Translations under genes and position numbers: made by a program
Notes under the pieces: generated by a model
Database searches by the model: none
What the model saw: only the letters and a program-made list of their open reading frames with translations
Told to the model about the DNA's origin: nothing
In this document: positions 36,547 through 47,071 of the stretch, one piece after another
How the letters are laid out: each line of letters begins with the position of its first letter
Numbering within the stretch: position 1 is the first letter of the stretch
From: Microbacterium schleiferi
GTDB taxonomy: Bacteria > Actinomycetota > Actinomycetes > Actinomycetales > Microbacteriaceae
Reading direction: 5' to 3'
Assembly (NCBI RefSeq): GCF_015565955.1
Contig: NZ_CP064760.1
Span: 372,001-436,000 of the forward strand
Length of the DNA stretch: 64,000 nucleotides

Positions 36547-37869
36547 TTGTTCAGCGCCATCGCGCGGGTGTTCCGCACTCCCGACCTTCGTCGCAAAATC
36601 GGGTTCACCCTGGCCATCATCGCCCTGTATCGCCTGGGCGCACACGTACCCACACCGTTCGTGGATTTCCCGAACGTGCAGCAGTGTCTTCGTGACTCCA
36701 GCGGCACCGAGGGCGTGCTCGCTCTCGTCAACCTCTTCTCCGGTGGCGCGCTGCTGCAGCTGTCGATCTTCGCGCTCGGCGTCATGCCATACATCACCGC
36801 GACGATCATCGTGCAGCTGCTCCGCGTGGTCATCCCGCACTTCGAAGCCCTGTACAAGGAGGGCCAGGCGGGTCAGGCGCGGCTCACCCAGTACACGCGC
36901 TACCTCACCATCGCGCTCGCGCTCCTGCAGTCCACGACGCTTGTCACGGTTGCGCGCAGCGGCCAGCTGTTCGGCACCTCCGGTGTGCCCGAGTGCCAGC
37001 AGCTGCTCACCAACGATGCCTGGTGGGCGCAGTTGCTCATGATCATCACGATGACCGCCGGTACGGGTCTGATCATGTGGTTCGCCGAGCTCGTCACCGA
37101 GCGCGGCATCGGCAACGGGATGTCGATCCTCATCTTCACCTCGATCGCCGCCGCTTTCCCGGCCTCGCTGTGGGCGATCTGGCAGTCGCGCGGCTTTGAG
37201 ACCTTCTTGCTCGTCATCGCCGTCGGAATCGTCGTCGTAGGCCTCGTGGTGTTCGTCGAACAGTCGCAGCGCCGCATCCCGGTGCAGTACGCGAAGCGGA
37301 TGGTCGGTCGTCGTACCTACGGCGGGACCAACACCTACATCCCCATCAAGGTCAACATGGCCGGCGTCGTGCCCGTCATCTTCGCCTCGTCGCTGCTGTA
37401 CATCCCGGCCCTCATCGCCCAGTTCAACCAGCCGCAGGCGGGCGAAGCGCCGGCGCCGTGGGTCGTGTGGATCAGCAACAACCTCACCAACGGCGACAGC
37501 CCGATCTACATGGTCGTGTACTTCCTGCTCATCGTCGGCTTCACCTACTTCTACGTGGCGATCACCTTCAACCCCGTTGAGGTCGCCGACAACATGAAGA
37601 AGTACGGCGGGTTCATTCCCGGCATCCGTGCTGGACGTCCGACCGCTGAGTACCTCGACTACGTCCTCACCCGCATCACGCTCCCGGGCTCGATGTACCT
37701 CGGTTTGATCGCGCTGCTTCCGCTGTTCGCTTTGGCGCTGGTCGGCGCGAACCAGAACTTCCCGTTCGGCGGCGCATCCATCCTGATCATCGTCGGTGTG
37801 GGTCTTGAGACCGTGAAGCAGATCGACGCTCAGCTGCAGCAGCGACACTACGAAGGGCTCCTCCGATGA
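36547..37869 (+). CDS. secY: Protein translocase subunit SecY
   Basis: A 440-residue protein with ten predicted transmembrane helices, the central channel of Sec translocation. Conserved segments include GVMPYITATIIVQLL, RGIGNGMSILIFTSI and FADNM-like VADNMKKYGGFIPGIR. The TTG start at 36547 follows TTGGAGGAATCCTC. adk starts 4 bp before its stop (ATGA overlap), so the two are coupled. Confidence 0.97.
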   Translation: MFSAIARVFRTPDLRRKIGFTLAIIALYRLGAHVPTPFVDFPNVQQCLRDSSGTEGVLALVNLFSGGALLQLSIFALGVMPYITATIIVQLLRVVIPHFEALYKEGQAGQARLTQYTRYLTIALALLQSTTLVTVARSGQLFGTSGVPECQQLLTNDAWWAQLLMIITMTAGTGLIMWFAELVTERGIGNGMSILIFTSIAAAFPASLWAIWQSRGFETFLLVIAVGIVVVGLVVFVEQSQRRIPVQYAKRMVGRRTYGGTNTYIPIKVNMAGVVPVIFASSLLYIPALIAQFNQPQAGEAPAPWVVWISNNLTNGDSPIYMVVYFLLIVGFTYFYVAITFNPVEVADNMKKYGGFIPGIRAGRPTAEYLDYVLTRITLPGSMYLGLIALLPLFALALVGANQNFPFGGASILIIVGVGLETVKQIDAQLQQRHYEGLLR

Positions 37870-38471
37870 CGCGCTCCGCCGATCTTCCCTCCGCTCGCCT
37901 CCTGATCGTGGGTCCGCAAGGCTCGGGCAAGGGAACGCAGGGTGTTCGTGTGGGGGAGGCGCTCTCGATTCCCGTCATCTCGACCGGCGATGTCTTTCGC
38001 GCGAACGTGAGTGCTGGGACCCCGCTCGGCCAGCAGGTCAAGGCCATCATCGAAGCCGGCGACCTCGTACCGGATTCGCTCACGAGCGAGATCGTGCGAG
38101 ACCGCCTCACGCAGGATGACGCGAGCAACGGATTCCTGCTCGATGGCTACCCCCGCAACCTCGGTCAGGTCGGCGACCTCGACGCTTTCCTCGAGAGCCG
38201 CAGCGAGGCACTGGATGCCGTCATCGAACTCTCCGTCCCGCGCGAGGAGTCGATCGCGCGTCTGACGCAGCGTGCCCTCGAGCAGGGACGCACCGATGAC
38301 ACCGAAGAGGTCATCGCGAACCGTCTCGCCATCTACGAGCGCGAGACGGCTCCGATTCTCGATGTGTACCGCGAGCGCGGGATCGTCGACGCGATCGACG
38401 GTGTCGGCTCGCTCGATGAGATCGCAGACCGCATCACTGCCGCCCTTGCGGCGCGCGGCATCACCGGCTGA
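37866..38471 (+). CDS. adk: Adenylate kinase
   Basis: A 201-residue protein with the P-loop GPQGSGKGTQ and LLDGYPRNLGQ. It converts AMP and ATP to two ADP. It is the short form without the zinc-type LID insertion, as in other Actinobacteria. Coupled to secY; map follows after 9 bp. Confidence 0.96.
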   Translation: MTRSADLPSARLLIVGPQGSGKGTQGVRVGEALSIPVISTGDVFRANVSAGTPLGQQVKAIIEAGDLVPDSLTSEIVRDRLTQDDASNGFLLDGYPRNLGQVGDLDAFLESRSEALDAVIELSVPREESIARLTQRALEQGRTDDTEEVIANRLAIYERETAPILDVYRERGIVDAIDGVGSLDEIADRITAALAARGITG

Positions 38472-38480
38472 CCGGGCGTC

Positions 38481-39323
38481 GTGCTGCGTCGATCGATCTA
38501 CAAGACCCCCGCTCAGCTGCGGGCCATGGTCGAGCCTGGGTTGATCACCGCCGCCGCGTTGGACGCTGTGCGTGAGCGTGCCGTAGCGGGAGTGACGACC
38601 CTGGAGCTGGATGCCGTGGCATCCACGGTGATCACCGGGCGGGGCGCCCGCTCGAACTTTCAGCTCGTGCGCGGGTATCGGCACACGGTGTGCGCCTCGG
38701 TGAACCAGCAGGTCGTTCACGGCATCCCCGGTGACTACGTGCTGCAGCCCGGCGACATCCTCTCGGTGGATGCCGGAGCCGAGTACCACGGGTGGAACGG
38801 CGACTCTGCGTTCTCGGTCGTCTTGCCCGATTCCCAGCGCCCCGACCTGGTCGCCGCTCGGCAGCGTCTCTCGGACGTGACCCGCGGTTCGCTGTGGGCA
38901 GGGGTGGCAGCGCTGGCGACGGCGTCGCACGTCGGGGACGTCGGCGCAGCGATCGAAGGCTACGTCGAAGATCACGCGCCGGAGGGCGGATACGGCATCC
39001 TGCGCGACTACATCGGTCACGGTATCGGGCGGAAGATGCACGAGGCGCCGCCGGTGTTCAACTACCGCACGAGCGACCCGGGGGCAGAAGTCCGGCCAGG
39101 GCTCGTTCTCGCTATCGAACCCATGGTCGTTGCCGGTGACCAGGCGACCTTCGTCGAGGACGACGACTGGACCGTCTCCACCGTCGATGGCACAGACGGC
39201 TCACATTGGGAACATAGCGTTGCCGTGCACGATGGTGGTATCTGGGTGCTCACGGCACCCGATGGTGGCGCCGCGGAGCTCGCTCCGTTCGGTGTCACCC
39301 CGCAACCGATCGCGGGGGCCTGA
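38481..39323 (+). CDS. map: Type I methionine aminopeptidase
   Basis: A 280-residue protein of the pita-bread fold. The five metal ligands are visible: Asp in LSVDAGAEYHG, Asp in WNGDSAF, His in GHGIGRKMHEAP, Glu in LAIEPMV and Glu in HWEHSVAV. It removes N-terminal Met from nascent proteins. GTG start (LRRSIYKTPAQLRAM), 9 bp after adk. It ends the S10-spc-secY unit. Confidence 0.95.
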   Translation: MLRRSIYKTPAQLRAMVEPGLITAAALDAVRERAVAGVTTLELDAVASTVITGRGARSNFQLVRGYRHTVCASVNQQVVHGIPGDYVLQPGDILSVDAGAEYHGWNGDSAFSVVLPDSQRPDLVAARQRLSDVTRGSLWAGVAALATASHVGDVGAAIEGYVEDHAPEGGYGILRDYIGHGIGRKMHEAPPVFNYRTSDPGAEVRPGLVLAIEPMVVAGDQATFVEDDDWTVSTVDGTDGSHWEHSVAVHDGGIWVLTAPDGGAAELAPFGVTPQPIAGA

Positions 39324-39375
39324 GAGGCCCGAGCCGGCGCGAGCTGGTAGAACACAGCATCCGGAGGAAGAGGAC

Positions 39376-40062
39376 ATGGCAACTACCGCGAACAGGAGCA
39401 ACTCGTTCGCGATCTGGGTCAGCGTCGCGGTCGTAGCGGCGCTCGTCCTCGTCGGCGCCCTTGTCGTGTGGATGAACAACAGCAACTCCGCGTCAGGACC
39501 CGTGCCTGCTGCCGCGAACGTCAACACCGAGACGGGTGCGATCGCGGTTGGTGCCGGACCGAACACGGTCGATACCTACGTCGATTTCATGTGCCCCTAC
39601 TGCAACCAGTTCGAGCAGGCCGAAGGCGAGACCATCAAGCGGCTCATCGACGACGGATCGATCACGCTCAATGTGCATCCCGTCTCGATTCTGGACCGGA
39701 TCTCGAAGGGTACGGAGTTCTCGACGCGGTCTGCCAGTGCGGCGTATTGCGTGGCCGAGTCGGATCCGGACGTGGTCCTGGACTTCGTGAGTGCCATGTA
39801 CGCCCACCAGCCGGCGGAAGACTCGCCCGGATTGCGCGACGATGAGATCGTCGCGATCGCCGAGAGCGCGGGTGCAACGAACTCCTCCTCCTGCATCACC
39901 AACGGCACCTACATGGATTTCGCGACGCAGATGACGAAGAATCTGCCGGCCGACCCCGCGACAGGTAGGGCGGGCACACCCGCGCTTGTCGTCAACGGTG
40001 AGTACGTCCCGCTCAAGCCCCCCTATAACCCGCAGGCCGACATCGTTTCGCGCCTGAACTAA
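39376..40062 (+). CDS. DsbA-like membrane-anchored thioredoxin-fold protein, copy 1
   Basis: A 228-residue protein. Residues 12-36 form one transmembrane helix (IWVSVAVVAALVLVGALVVW); the rest is outside. The active site is CPYC in VDFMCPYCNQF near residue 77, followed by a DsbA helical insertion and the cis-Pro loop RAGTPALVVNGEY. Two further Cys (AAYCVAES and SSCITN) lie in the insertion, as in actinobacterial DsbA-like oxidases. It probably forms disulfides in exported proteins. GGAGGAAGAGGAC precedes the ATG. A tandem paralogue follows after 45 bp with an almost identical leader. Confidence 0.88.
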   Translation: MATTANRSNSFAIWVSVAVVAALVLVGALVVWMNNSNSASGPVPAAANVNTETGAIAVGAGPNTVDTYVDFMCPYCNQFEQAEGETIKRLIDDGSITLNVHPVSILDRISKGTEFSTRSASAAYCVAESDPDVVLDFVSAMYAHQPAEDSPGLRDDEIVAIAESAGATNSSSCITNGTYMDFATQMTKNLPADPATGRAGTPALVVNGEYVPLKPPYNPQADIVSRLN

Positions 40063-40107
40063 GGCTCGCGCGCTCGGCACAAGACCTAGCATCCGGAGAA
40101 AGAGGAC

Positions 40108-40781
40108 ATGGCAACTACTACCAAGAAGAACAACTACTTCGTGATCTGGATCAGCGTGGCCGTGGTCGCGGCGCTGGTGCTGACCGGGGCACTCGTGGTG
40201 TGGATGAACAACTCCGCTGCGGCTCCGGGAGCTGCCCCGAGGGCCCGGGTATTGACTCCTCAACCGGAGCGATCATGGTCGGGGACGGTGCGAACGAGGT
40301 CGATGTCTGGTTCGACTTCTACTGCCCGCACTGCCAGGACTTCGAAGACGTGTACGGCCCGACGCTCGAGGAACTCGTCTCGTCGGGAGACATCACCCTC
40401 AACATGCATCCGGTCGCGCTGTCGGGTCTGAATGCGGCATCCGGCACTGACTTCTCCGAGCGGTCGGCCAGCGCGCTCTACTGTGTCGCGACGCAGGACG
40501 CTGATGCTGCCTTCGCGTTCACCCAGACACTGCTGACTGCCGATGTCACCGGCGCAGGGTGGACGGATGACGAACTCATCTCCCTGGCCGCCGACTCCGG
40601 GGTCACGGGAATCGACGACTGCATCACCAAGCGCACGTATGTCGACTACGTCGATGCCCAGACGCGCGAGATCCCGGCCAGCCCGTCGGGCGGCCAGGGC
40701 ACGCCGACGCTCGTGATCAACGGCGAGTACATCTCCCTGACCGGCGACGTGAACGCCGACATCGTGAATCGCCTCAACTAA
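40108..40781 (+). CDS. DsbA-like membrane-anchored thioredoxin-fold protein, copy 2 (one apparent frameshift)
   Basis: The repaired product is 224 residues, a paralogue of the preceding gene: same anchor helix (IWISVAVVAALVLTGALVVW), active site CPHC in FDFYCPHCQDF, LYCVATQ, DDCITK and the cis-Pro loop QGTPTLVINGEY. The CPHC dipeptide is the E. coli DsbA type and suggests a more oxidising centre than CPYC (inference). The frame breaks in the C run 40235-40238; one C joins GAAP to EGPGIDSSTG. A strong terminator follows. Two centres side by side suggest division of labour among exported substrates. Confidence 0.85.
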
Positions 40782-40794
40782 GGCATCCTCGCCC

Positions 40795-40837
40795 GCGACG
40801 ACGCCCCCGGTGACTTCGGTCCCGGGGGCGTCGTCGC
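40795..40837 (+). terminator. Terminator after DsbA-like pair
   Basis: GCGACGACGCCCCCG and CGGGGGCGTCGTCGC pair perfectly over 15 bp around a 13-nt loop. No T-run follows, but the stem is very strong. Confidence 0.75.
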
Positions 40838-41041
40838 GCCGTCGGCGTACTCGGGCTGGCGCTCGCGGGACGCGCCGATTCCCCGGGGCGATGCCAAGCG
40901 ACCACGTCCGGTTCGTGATTCGTTCACCCGGACGTTGCCTTCGGTCGTGAAGCTGGCGGGGCGCCACAGCTTCGGGCATCATCTCGCCCCGGGAGCTGAT
41001 CCGGCGCGAATCCGCCGCACCTATCTGCAGGAGCATCCCCC

Positions 41042-44000
41042 ATGCGCCGACGTCTCGCCGCCGCCCTGTCCGTGATCCTCGGTCTCTCGCTCGCTGTCGC
41101 CGTTCCCGGGGCTGCGAACGCGGATCCGATCGAGATCCCGTCGGTGGTGATCAATGAGGTCCAGCCGGACGACGCGGTCGCTGAAGACTGGATCGAACTG
41201 GCCAACACGGGTGACACGGATGTCGATATCAGCGGCTGGACCGTCAGGGACGATAATCCCGACTCCAGCTCGACCCTGCGCGAGGGCCTCATCGTTCCGG
41301 CGGGCGGCTACCTCGTGCTCTCGAACAAGGACCACTTCGACTTCGGCCTCGGCAAGAGTGGCGACGAGGTGCACCTCTCCCTCCCGGACGGAACGGTCGT
41401 CGACGAGTACACCTTCACAAGCCAGCCGGCGACAAGCTGGGGGCGCTGCCCGGACGGGACCGGCGAGTTCGGTCTGACAGCGGAGCAGACGCCCGGTGCT
41501 GCGAACGTGTGTGGCGTCGACCCGGCGGATGCCCTCGTGATCAACGAGATCGACTCGACGGATGCTGACCCGGCCGACTGGATCGAGATCATGAACACCG
41601 CGATCCTCGATGTCGACGCGAGCGGCTTGATCCTGCGCGATAGTGATGACACGCACACCTTTGTGATCCCGGCCGGCACGGTCATTCCGGCGGGCGGGTT
41701 CGAGGCTTTCGTCGTCGACGACAAGGCAACGCTCGGGGATGCTGCGTTCGGGCTCAGCGGAGATGACTCGGCCCGTCTGTTCGCCGCCGACGGCACGACA
41801 CTCATCGATGAGTACGCGTGGAGCGGCGGTCACGCGGCGACGAGCTATGGCCGGTGCCCCGACGGGACGGGGGAGTTCGAGCTGACGGCATCCGTCACCA
41901 AGGGCGCGGCCAACGACTGCACACCTCCGGTGGGCGCCGCCGACATCGTCATCACTGAGGTCTCCAGCGACCCCAACCCCGACTGGGTCGAGCTCTACAA
42001 CGCGGGCGATGCTGCTGTCGACATCTCCGGGTGGAAGGTGCGCGACAGCGACCTTGACATGGAAGCACTGAAGCCTGGCACCGTGGTGCCCGCCGGCAGC
42101 TACCTGCTGTTGACCAATGGGGTCGACTTCTCCTTCGGTCTCGGCAAGGGCGATCAGTTCCACCTGTACCTCGCGGACGGCGTGACGCTCATCGACGAGA
42201 CGACATGGCCAGACGAGCACACCACGCCGTCGTGGGGGCGCTGCCCCGATGAATCCGGAGCCTTCGGGTACACCGCGGCGCCCACTCCCGGCGAGCCGAA
42301 CGACTGCCCGACCGCATCACCCGCAGACCTCGTGCTCAACGAGGTCGAGTCCAGCGGCGAGGGGTCGGACTGGATCGAGCTCTACAACCCGACCACGGTC
42401 GACCTCGACGCGACCGGGCTCGTGGCGAAGGACTCCGGGGAGGGGAACACCGTGACCCTGCCGTCCGGCTCGATCGTGCCGGCCGGCGGATACCGTGCCG
42501 TGGATGTCACGGGTCTCGGCGGATCCGACTCGGCGCGCCTGTTCACCGCGGACGGGATGACGCTCATCGACGAGACGAGCTGGACGACCCACGCCGACGA
42601 GACCTGGGGACGCTGCCCCGACGCTGTCGGCGCCTTCGGTGAGACCGATGCGGCCACCCCGGGCGCCGCGAACCAGTGCCCGCCGCCTGCCGGCTGGGAC
42701 GGTGTTGTGATCAACGAGGTCGAGTCCAGTGGCGGCGAGCCGGGCGATTGGATCGAGCTCTACAACACGGGTGACGCTGCCGTTGACCTGACGGCGTGGA
42801 TCGTCAAGGACAACCAGGATGGACGTACCCTTGCGATCGAGCCGGGGACGACGATCGCGGCGGGCGGCTTCCACGTCGTCTACACCGATGTCGCCGGCGG
42901 CTTCGGACTCGGCAACGCCGATGAGGCGCGGCTGTTCCTTCCGGGCGGTGTGACGCTCGTCGACAGCTACGCGTACGCGGAACACGCTGACATCACCCAT
43001 GGGCGCTGCCCCGACGGCACGGGCGAGTTCGTCGACACCTTCGGCTCAACGCCCGGTGGCGCGAACGACTGCTCTCCGATCCGCATCAACGAGGTCGACT
43101 CGAAGAACGCAGATCCGGTCGACTGGGTCGAGCTGGTCAACGTCGGCGATGCTCCCGTCGACGTCTCGGGCTACATCCTGCGCGATGACAAGGACCCGAA
43201 CGGGGTAGCGATCGCCGCGGGGACCACGATGGCGTCCGGTGAGTACCTGACCGTCGACGTGGATGTGGACGGCGGTTTCGGCCTGGGCGGGGCCGACCAG
43301 GCCCGCCTGTTCGCCCCGACGGGACGACACTGCTGGGAAGCACGACCTGGACCGAGCACGCTGACACGTCGTGGGCGCGGTGCCCCGACCGCGTGGGCGC
43401 GTTCGAGGTCTCGCAGAGTGTGACCAAGGGCGAGGCGAACGACTGCGTCGGAATCGTCCCGGTCAGCCCCTGGCCCGGAAACGCGGGTGTTACGGCCGTC
43501 TCGGCGCCGAACGCCTTCGGAAAGGACATGAGCGGCCTCGCCTATGAGGCGACAGGTGTCGGGCGCGGCACGCTCTGGGCTGTCAACAACGGCTCGGGAG
43601 CCCTCTACCAGCTGCTGTGGAATGCCGAGGCCGGGCAGTGGCTCCCGGCATCCGACGACGACTGGAGCGCGGGCAAGACGCTGCGCTACCCCGGCGGTGG
43701 CGGCGCGGTGGATGCCGAGGGCGTGGGCCTGGTCGGGGGAAGCTCCGCGAACGGCGTCTACGTTTCGACCGAGCGCGACAACGCCGCGAGCTCTGTCAGC
43801 CGTCCGTCCGTGCTGCTGTTCGACGTGTCGGCTTCCGGCACCGAACTCACGGCGAGTGCCGAGTGGAACCTTGTCGACATCCTCCCGACGCTGTCGGCCA
43901 ACGGCGGACTTGAGGGAATCGCCTGGATCCCTGATGCTGACCTGACGGCGCGCGGCTTCCTGGACGAGAACACGCGCGCGGCCTACGACCCGGCGCGCTA

Positions 44001-46764
44001 TGCCGGGCACGGTGACGGCCTGTTCTTCGTCGGTGTCGAGGGCACGGCGCGCATTTATGCGGTCGCGCTGCAGGAGGGCGGGGCTGCAAGCCTCGTCGCC
44101 ACGATCGACCCCAAGCTCGCTCTGGTCGCCGAGGTCGCCTATGACGCGGCATCCGGTCTGCTCTACGCGGTCTGCGACGAAGCCTGTGACGGCGAGATCC
44201 ACGCGATGGCGATCGCGCAGAGCGGGCCGTTCGCGGGAACCTTCCAGAACGTCGCTTCGTACGCGAACCCCGCCGGGATGGATGACGGCATCGCGAACGA
44301 GGGCTTCGCGATCGGCACCTGCTCGAACGGTGTCGCCCCCACGTTCTACGCTGACGACAACGAAACCGGCGGCATCTCGTTGCGCGAGGGGCTGATCTAC
44401 TGCGGCGCCTATCACGGCGGCGACGACACCCTCATCAACCTGCTGAACATCAACGACTTCCACGGCCGGATCGACGGCAACACGGTGACGTTCGCGGGCA
44501 CGATCGAGCAGCTGCGCGCGGCATTCGGCGAGCAGAACACGCTCTTCCTCTCGGCCGGTGACAACATCGGTGCCTCGCTGTTCGCCTCGGCGTACGTCGG
44601 CGACAAGCCGACGATCGATGTGCTGGGCGCGTTGGACCTGGCAGCATCAGCTGTCGGCAACCATGAGTTCGACAAGGGCCTGACCGACCTCCTCGAGCGG
44701 GTGGTCCCGGCATCCGCGTTCCCGATTCTGGGCGCGAATGTGTACGAGAAGGGCACGCAGACGCCGGTGCTTCCGGAGTACGCAACCTTCGAGGTCGACG
44801 GGCTCACGGTCGCGGTGATCGGCGCGGTGACCGAGGAGACCCCGTCGCTGGTGTCTCCCGGTGGTATCGAGACGATCGACTTCGGTGACCCGGTGGATGT
44901 CGTGAACCGCGTCGCGGGCCAGCTCACCGACGGCGACGAGGGCAACGGCGAGGCCGACGTCATCATCGCCGAGTATCACGAGGGGTCGGTCGACGGCGTG
45001 AAGGAGGGCGCATCGATCGAGGAGGAGATCGCCGCGGGTGGTGCGTTCGCGAGGATCGTGACCGAGACGTCCGCGGCCGTGGACGCGATCTTCACCGGGC
45101 ACACGCACAAGGAGTACGCGTGGGATGGCCCCATCCCCGGCGAGGACGGCACCCGTCCGGTGCTGCAGACCGGCTCGTACGGCGAGAACATCGGGCAGGT
45201 TCGCCTGTGGGTGGACCCGCTGACCGGCGACGTCACGGCATACGACGTGCGCAACGTCGCCCGCACCAGCACGGATGACGGGGTGCTTGCCGCCGCCTTC
45301 CCCCGCGTCGCCGAGGTGAAGACGATTGTGGATGCCGCGTTGGCAGATGCGGCTGAGGTCGGTTCTCAGGAGATCGGGTCGGTGAGTGCTGACATCACGA
45401 CCGCGTTCGCTGGCGGGTCGTACGTGGATGGTGTGTACGTGCCCAAGCTCAAGGACGGTGCTCCGGATGGTCGGGACAACCGTGCGGCGCAGTCCACTCT
45501 GGGCAACCTCGTCGCCGATTCGCTCGTCGCGTCTCTGTCGGACCCGCTGCGTGGCGGGGCAGAGATCGGTCTGGTCAACCCGGGTGGGTTGCGAAACGAG
45601 CTCTACTACGGCGAGGACGGGCTGATCACGTACGCGGAGGCCAACGCGGTGTTGCCGTTCGTGAACAACCTGTGGACCACGACGGTGACGGGCGCGCAGT
45701 TCAAGGCGGTGCTGGAGCAGCAGTGGCAGCCGGAGGGCGCCTCACGTCCGTACCTGCAGTTGGGGGTGTCGGAGAACGTGTTCTACACGTACGACGCGTC
45801 CCGGGCGAAGGGGGATCGGATCACGGGGATCTGGATCGACGGGCAGCCGATCGTGATGGATGCCGAGTATCGGGTGGGGTCGTTCAACTTCCTGCTCCAG
45901 GGCGGCGATAACTTCACGGTGTTGGCCGAAGGAACTGACACCCGGGACTCGGGCCTGATCGACCGTGACGCGTGGATCGCGTATCTCGACAAGAACAAGC
46001 CGGTGACGCCTGACTTCGCCTCCCGCAGCGCCCAGATCACGGGTGTTCCCGCGTCGATCGCGCAGGGCCAGACTCTCTCGGTCACGGTGTCGGGCGTGAA
46101 CCTGACATCGCTCGGGGCACCGCAGAACACGACAGCGTTGGTCTCGCTGACCGGCAGTGACGAGGTCTTCGACCCGATCGCCGTGGTCGACGGTATCGCG
46201 CAGATCGACGTGATCGTCCCTGCGGATGCTCCCGTCAACACCGAGCTCGTCGTCAACATCGAGCCCAGCGGCACGGTTGTGCGCTCGCCGCTCACCGTGA
46301 CCGGCACGCTCGAGCCAACTGATCCCGGTGCGGGTGGCGGCTCGAACCCGCCGGCGGAGGGCGACCTGACCCCGCAGACGGAGGGCGCGATCACGCCGCA
46401 GGGCGGGACGACGGTCGAGCAGGGTCAGACTGTCACGATCACTGTCGGTACCCAGTACGCCGGGCAGACGGTGGAGGGCTGGTTGTTCTCGACACCGACC
46501 TACCTGGGGTCGGCTGTGGTGAGCGCTGCCGGGACGGCATCCTTCACGATCCCTGCGGACATGCCGGTCGGGACGCACCGCCTGGTCGTCACGGATTCGA
46601 CCGGGGCGGTCATCGGGTGGGTGTACGTCCAGGTCGAGGCGCTGGCCGCAACCGGCGGAACTGCTGAGTCGCTGAACCTCCTGCCGTGGGCAGCCGGGGC
46701 GCTGCTGCTCGGCGGACTCGCGCTGGTCGTCATCCGTCGCCGAGGAACCCGCACCCAGCCCTGA
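41042..46764 (+). CDS. Giant surface protein: six LTD repeats, propeller domain, 5'-nucleotidase, LAATG anchor (one apparent frameshift)
   Basis: The repaired product is 1907 residues. After a signal peptide come six lamin-tail-domain repeats of about 125 residues (to about residue 805), each with a DWIELYN-type strand and closing WGRCPDGTGEF ... NDC, so each probably has one disulfide. Next is a beta-propeller of the phytase-like esterase type (to about 1120). The metallophosphatase core then shows NINDFHGRID, SAGDNIG, GNHEFD and GHTHKEY, the metal ligands of the 5'-nucleotidase/UshA family, followed by its substrate-binding domain (NPGGLRNELYYG, NNLWTTTVTGAQ). Two Ig-like stretches, LAATGG, a transmembrane helix and RRRGTRT finish the protein, a class E-like sortase signal. 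It likely releases phosphate and nucleosides from extracellular nucleotides. The frame breaks in the C run 43314-43317. Confidence 0.9.
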
Positions 46765-46869
46765 CCCCCGGCCCGCCCGCTGCCCAACGCGCAGGCATCC
46801 GTCTCGCTCGGATGCCGGCGCGTGGGGCGCTGCAGGCGCCGGGTCGACGGCACGAGACTCTCAAGACGC

Positions 46870-46902
46870 CGCGAGACACTGCGCCAGGTGCGGTGTCTCG
46901 CG
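46870..46902. repeat. GAGACAC/GTGTCTC hairpin
   Basis: CGCGAGACAC and GTGTCTCGCG pair over 10 bp with a 13-nt G/C-rich loop. It lies between two convergent genes and is the first of several GAGACAC elements around the AbiEi-like gene. Confidence 0.6.
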
Positions 46903-46942
46903 TCGTGTGGCGGGTCTGGAGCCGTGTCGCACGTTTGGTGCC

Positions 46943-47038
46943 GCGTTGAGTGTCTCGCGTCGCGTTGTGCGTTTCGCGCCGGGTTGAGTGTCGCGCGCCG
47001 GGCTGCGTGTCTGGGCCCGGGTTGGGTGTCTCCGCTGG
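46943..47038. repeat. Five degenerate tandem units of about 20 bp
   Basis: Units begin at 46943, 46962, 46982, 47002 and 47020, sharing GKTGNGTGTCTCGCG-like cores. Together with the hairpin upstream they fill the 307-bp spacer between the nucleotidase gene and the convergent AbiEi-like gene. No gene is visible in this spacer. Confidence 0.5.
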
Positions 47039-47071
47039 TGGGAGTTGCGTCGCGGAGAGATGGATGCCTGG

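Noticed and set aside
36355..37848. A 497-codon frame opposite secY
   Set aside because: Antisense shadow; the plus strand encodes an intact SecY.
46943..47038. CRISPR array
   Set aside because: Units are contiguous and degenerate, with no unique spacers and no cas genes.
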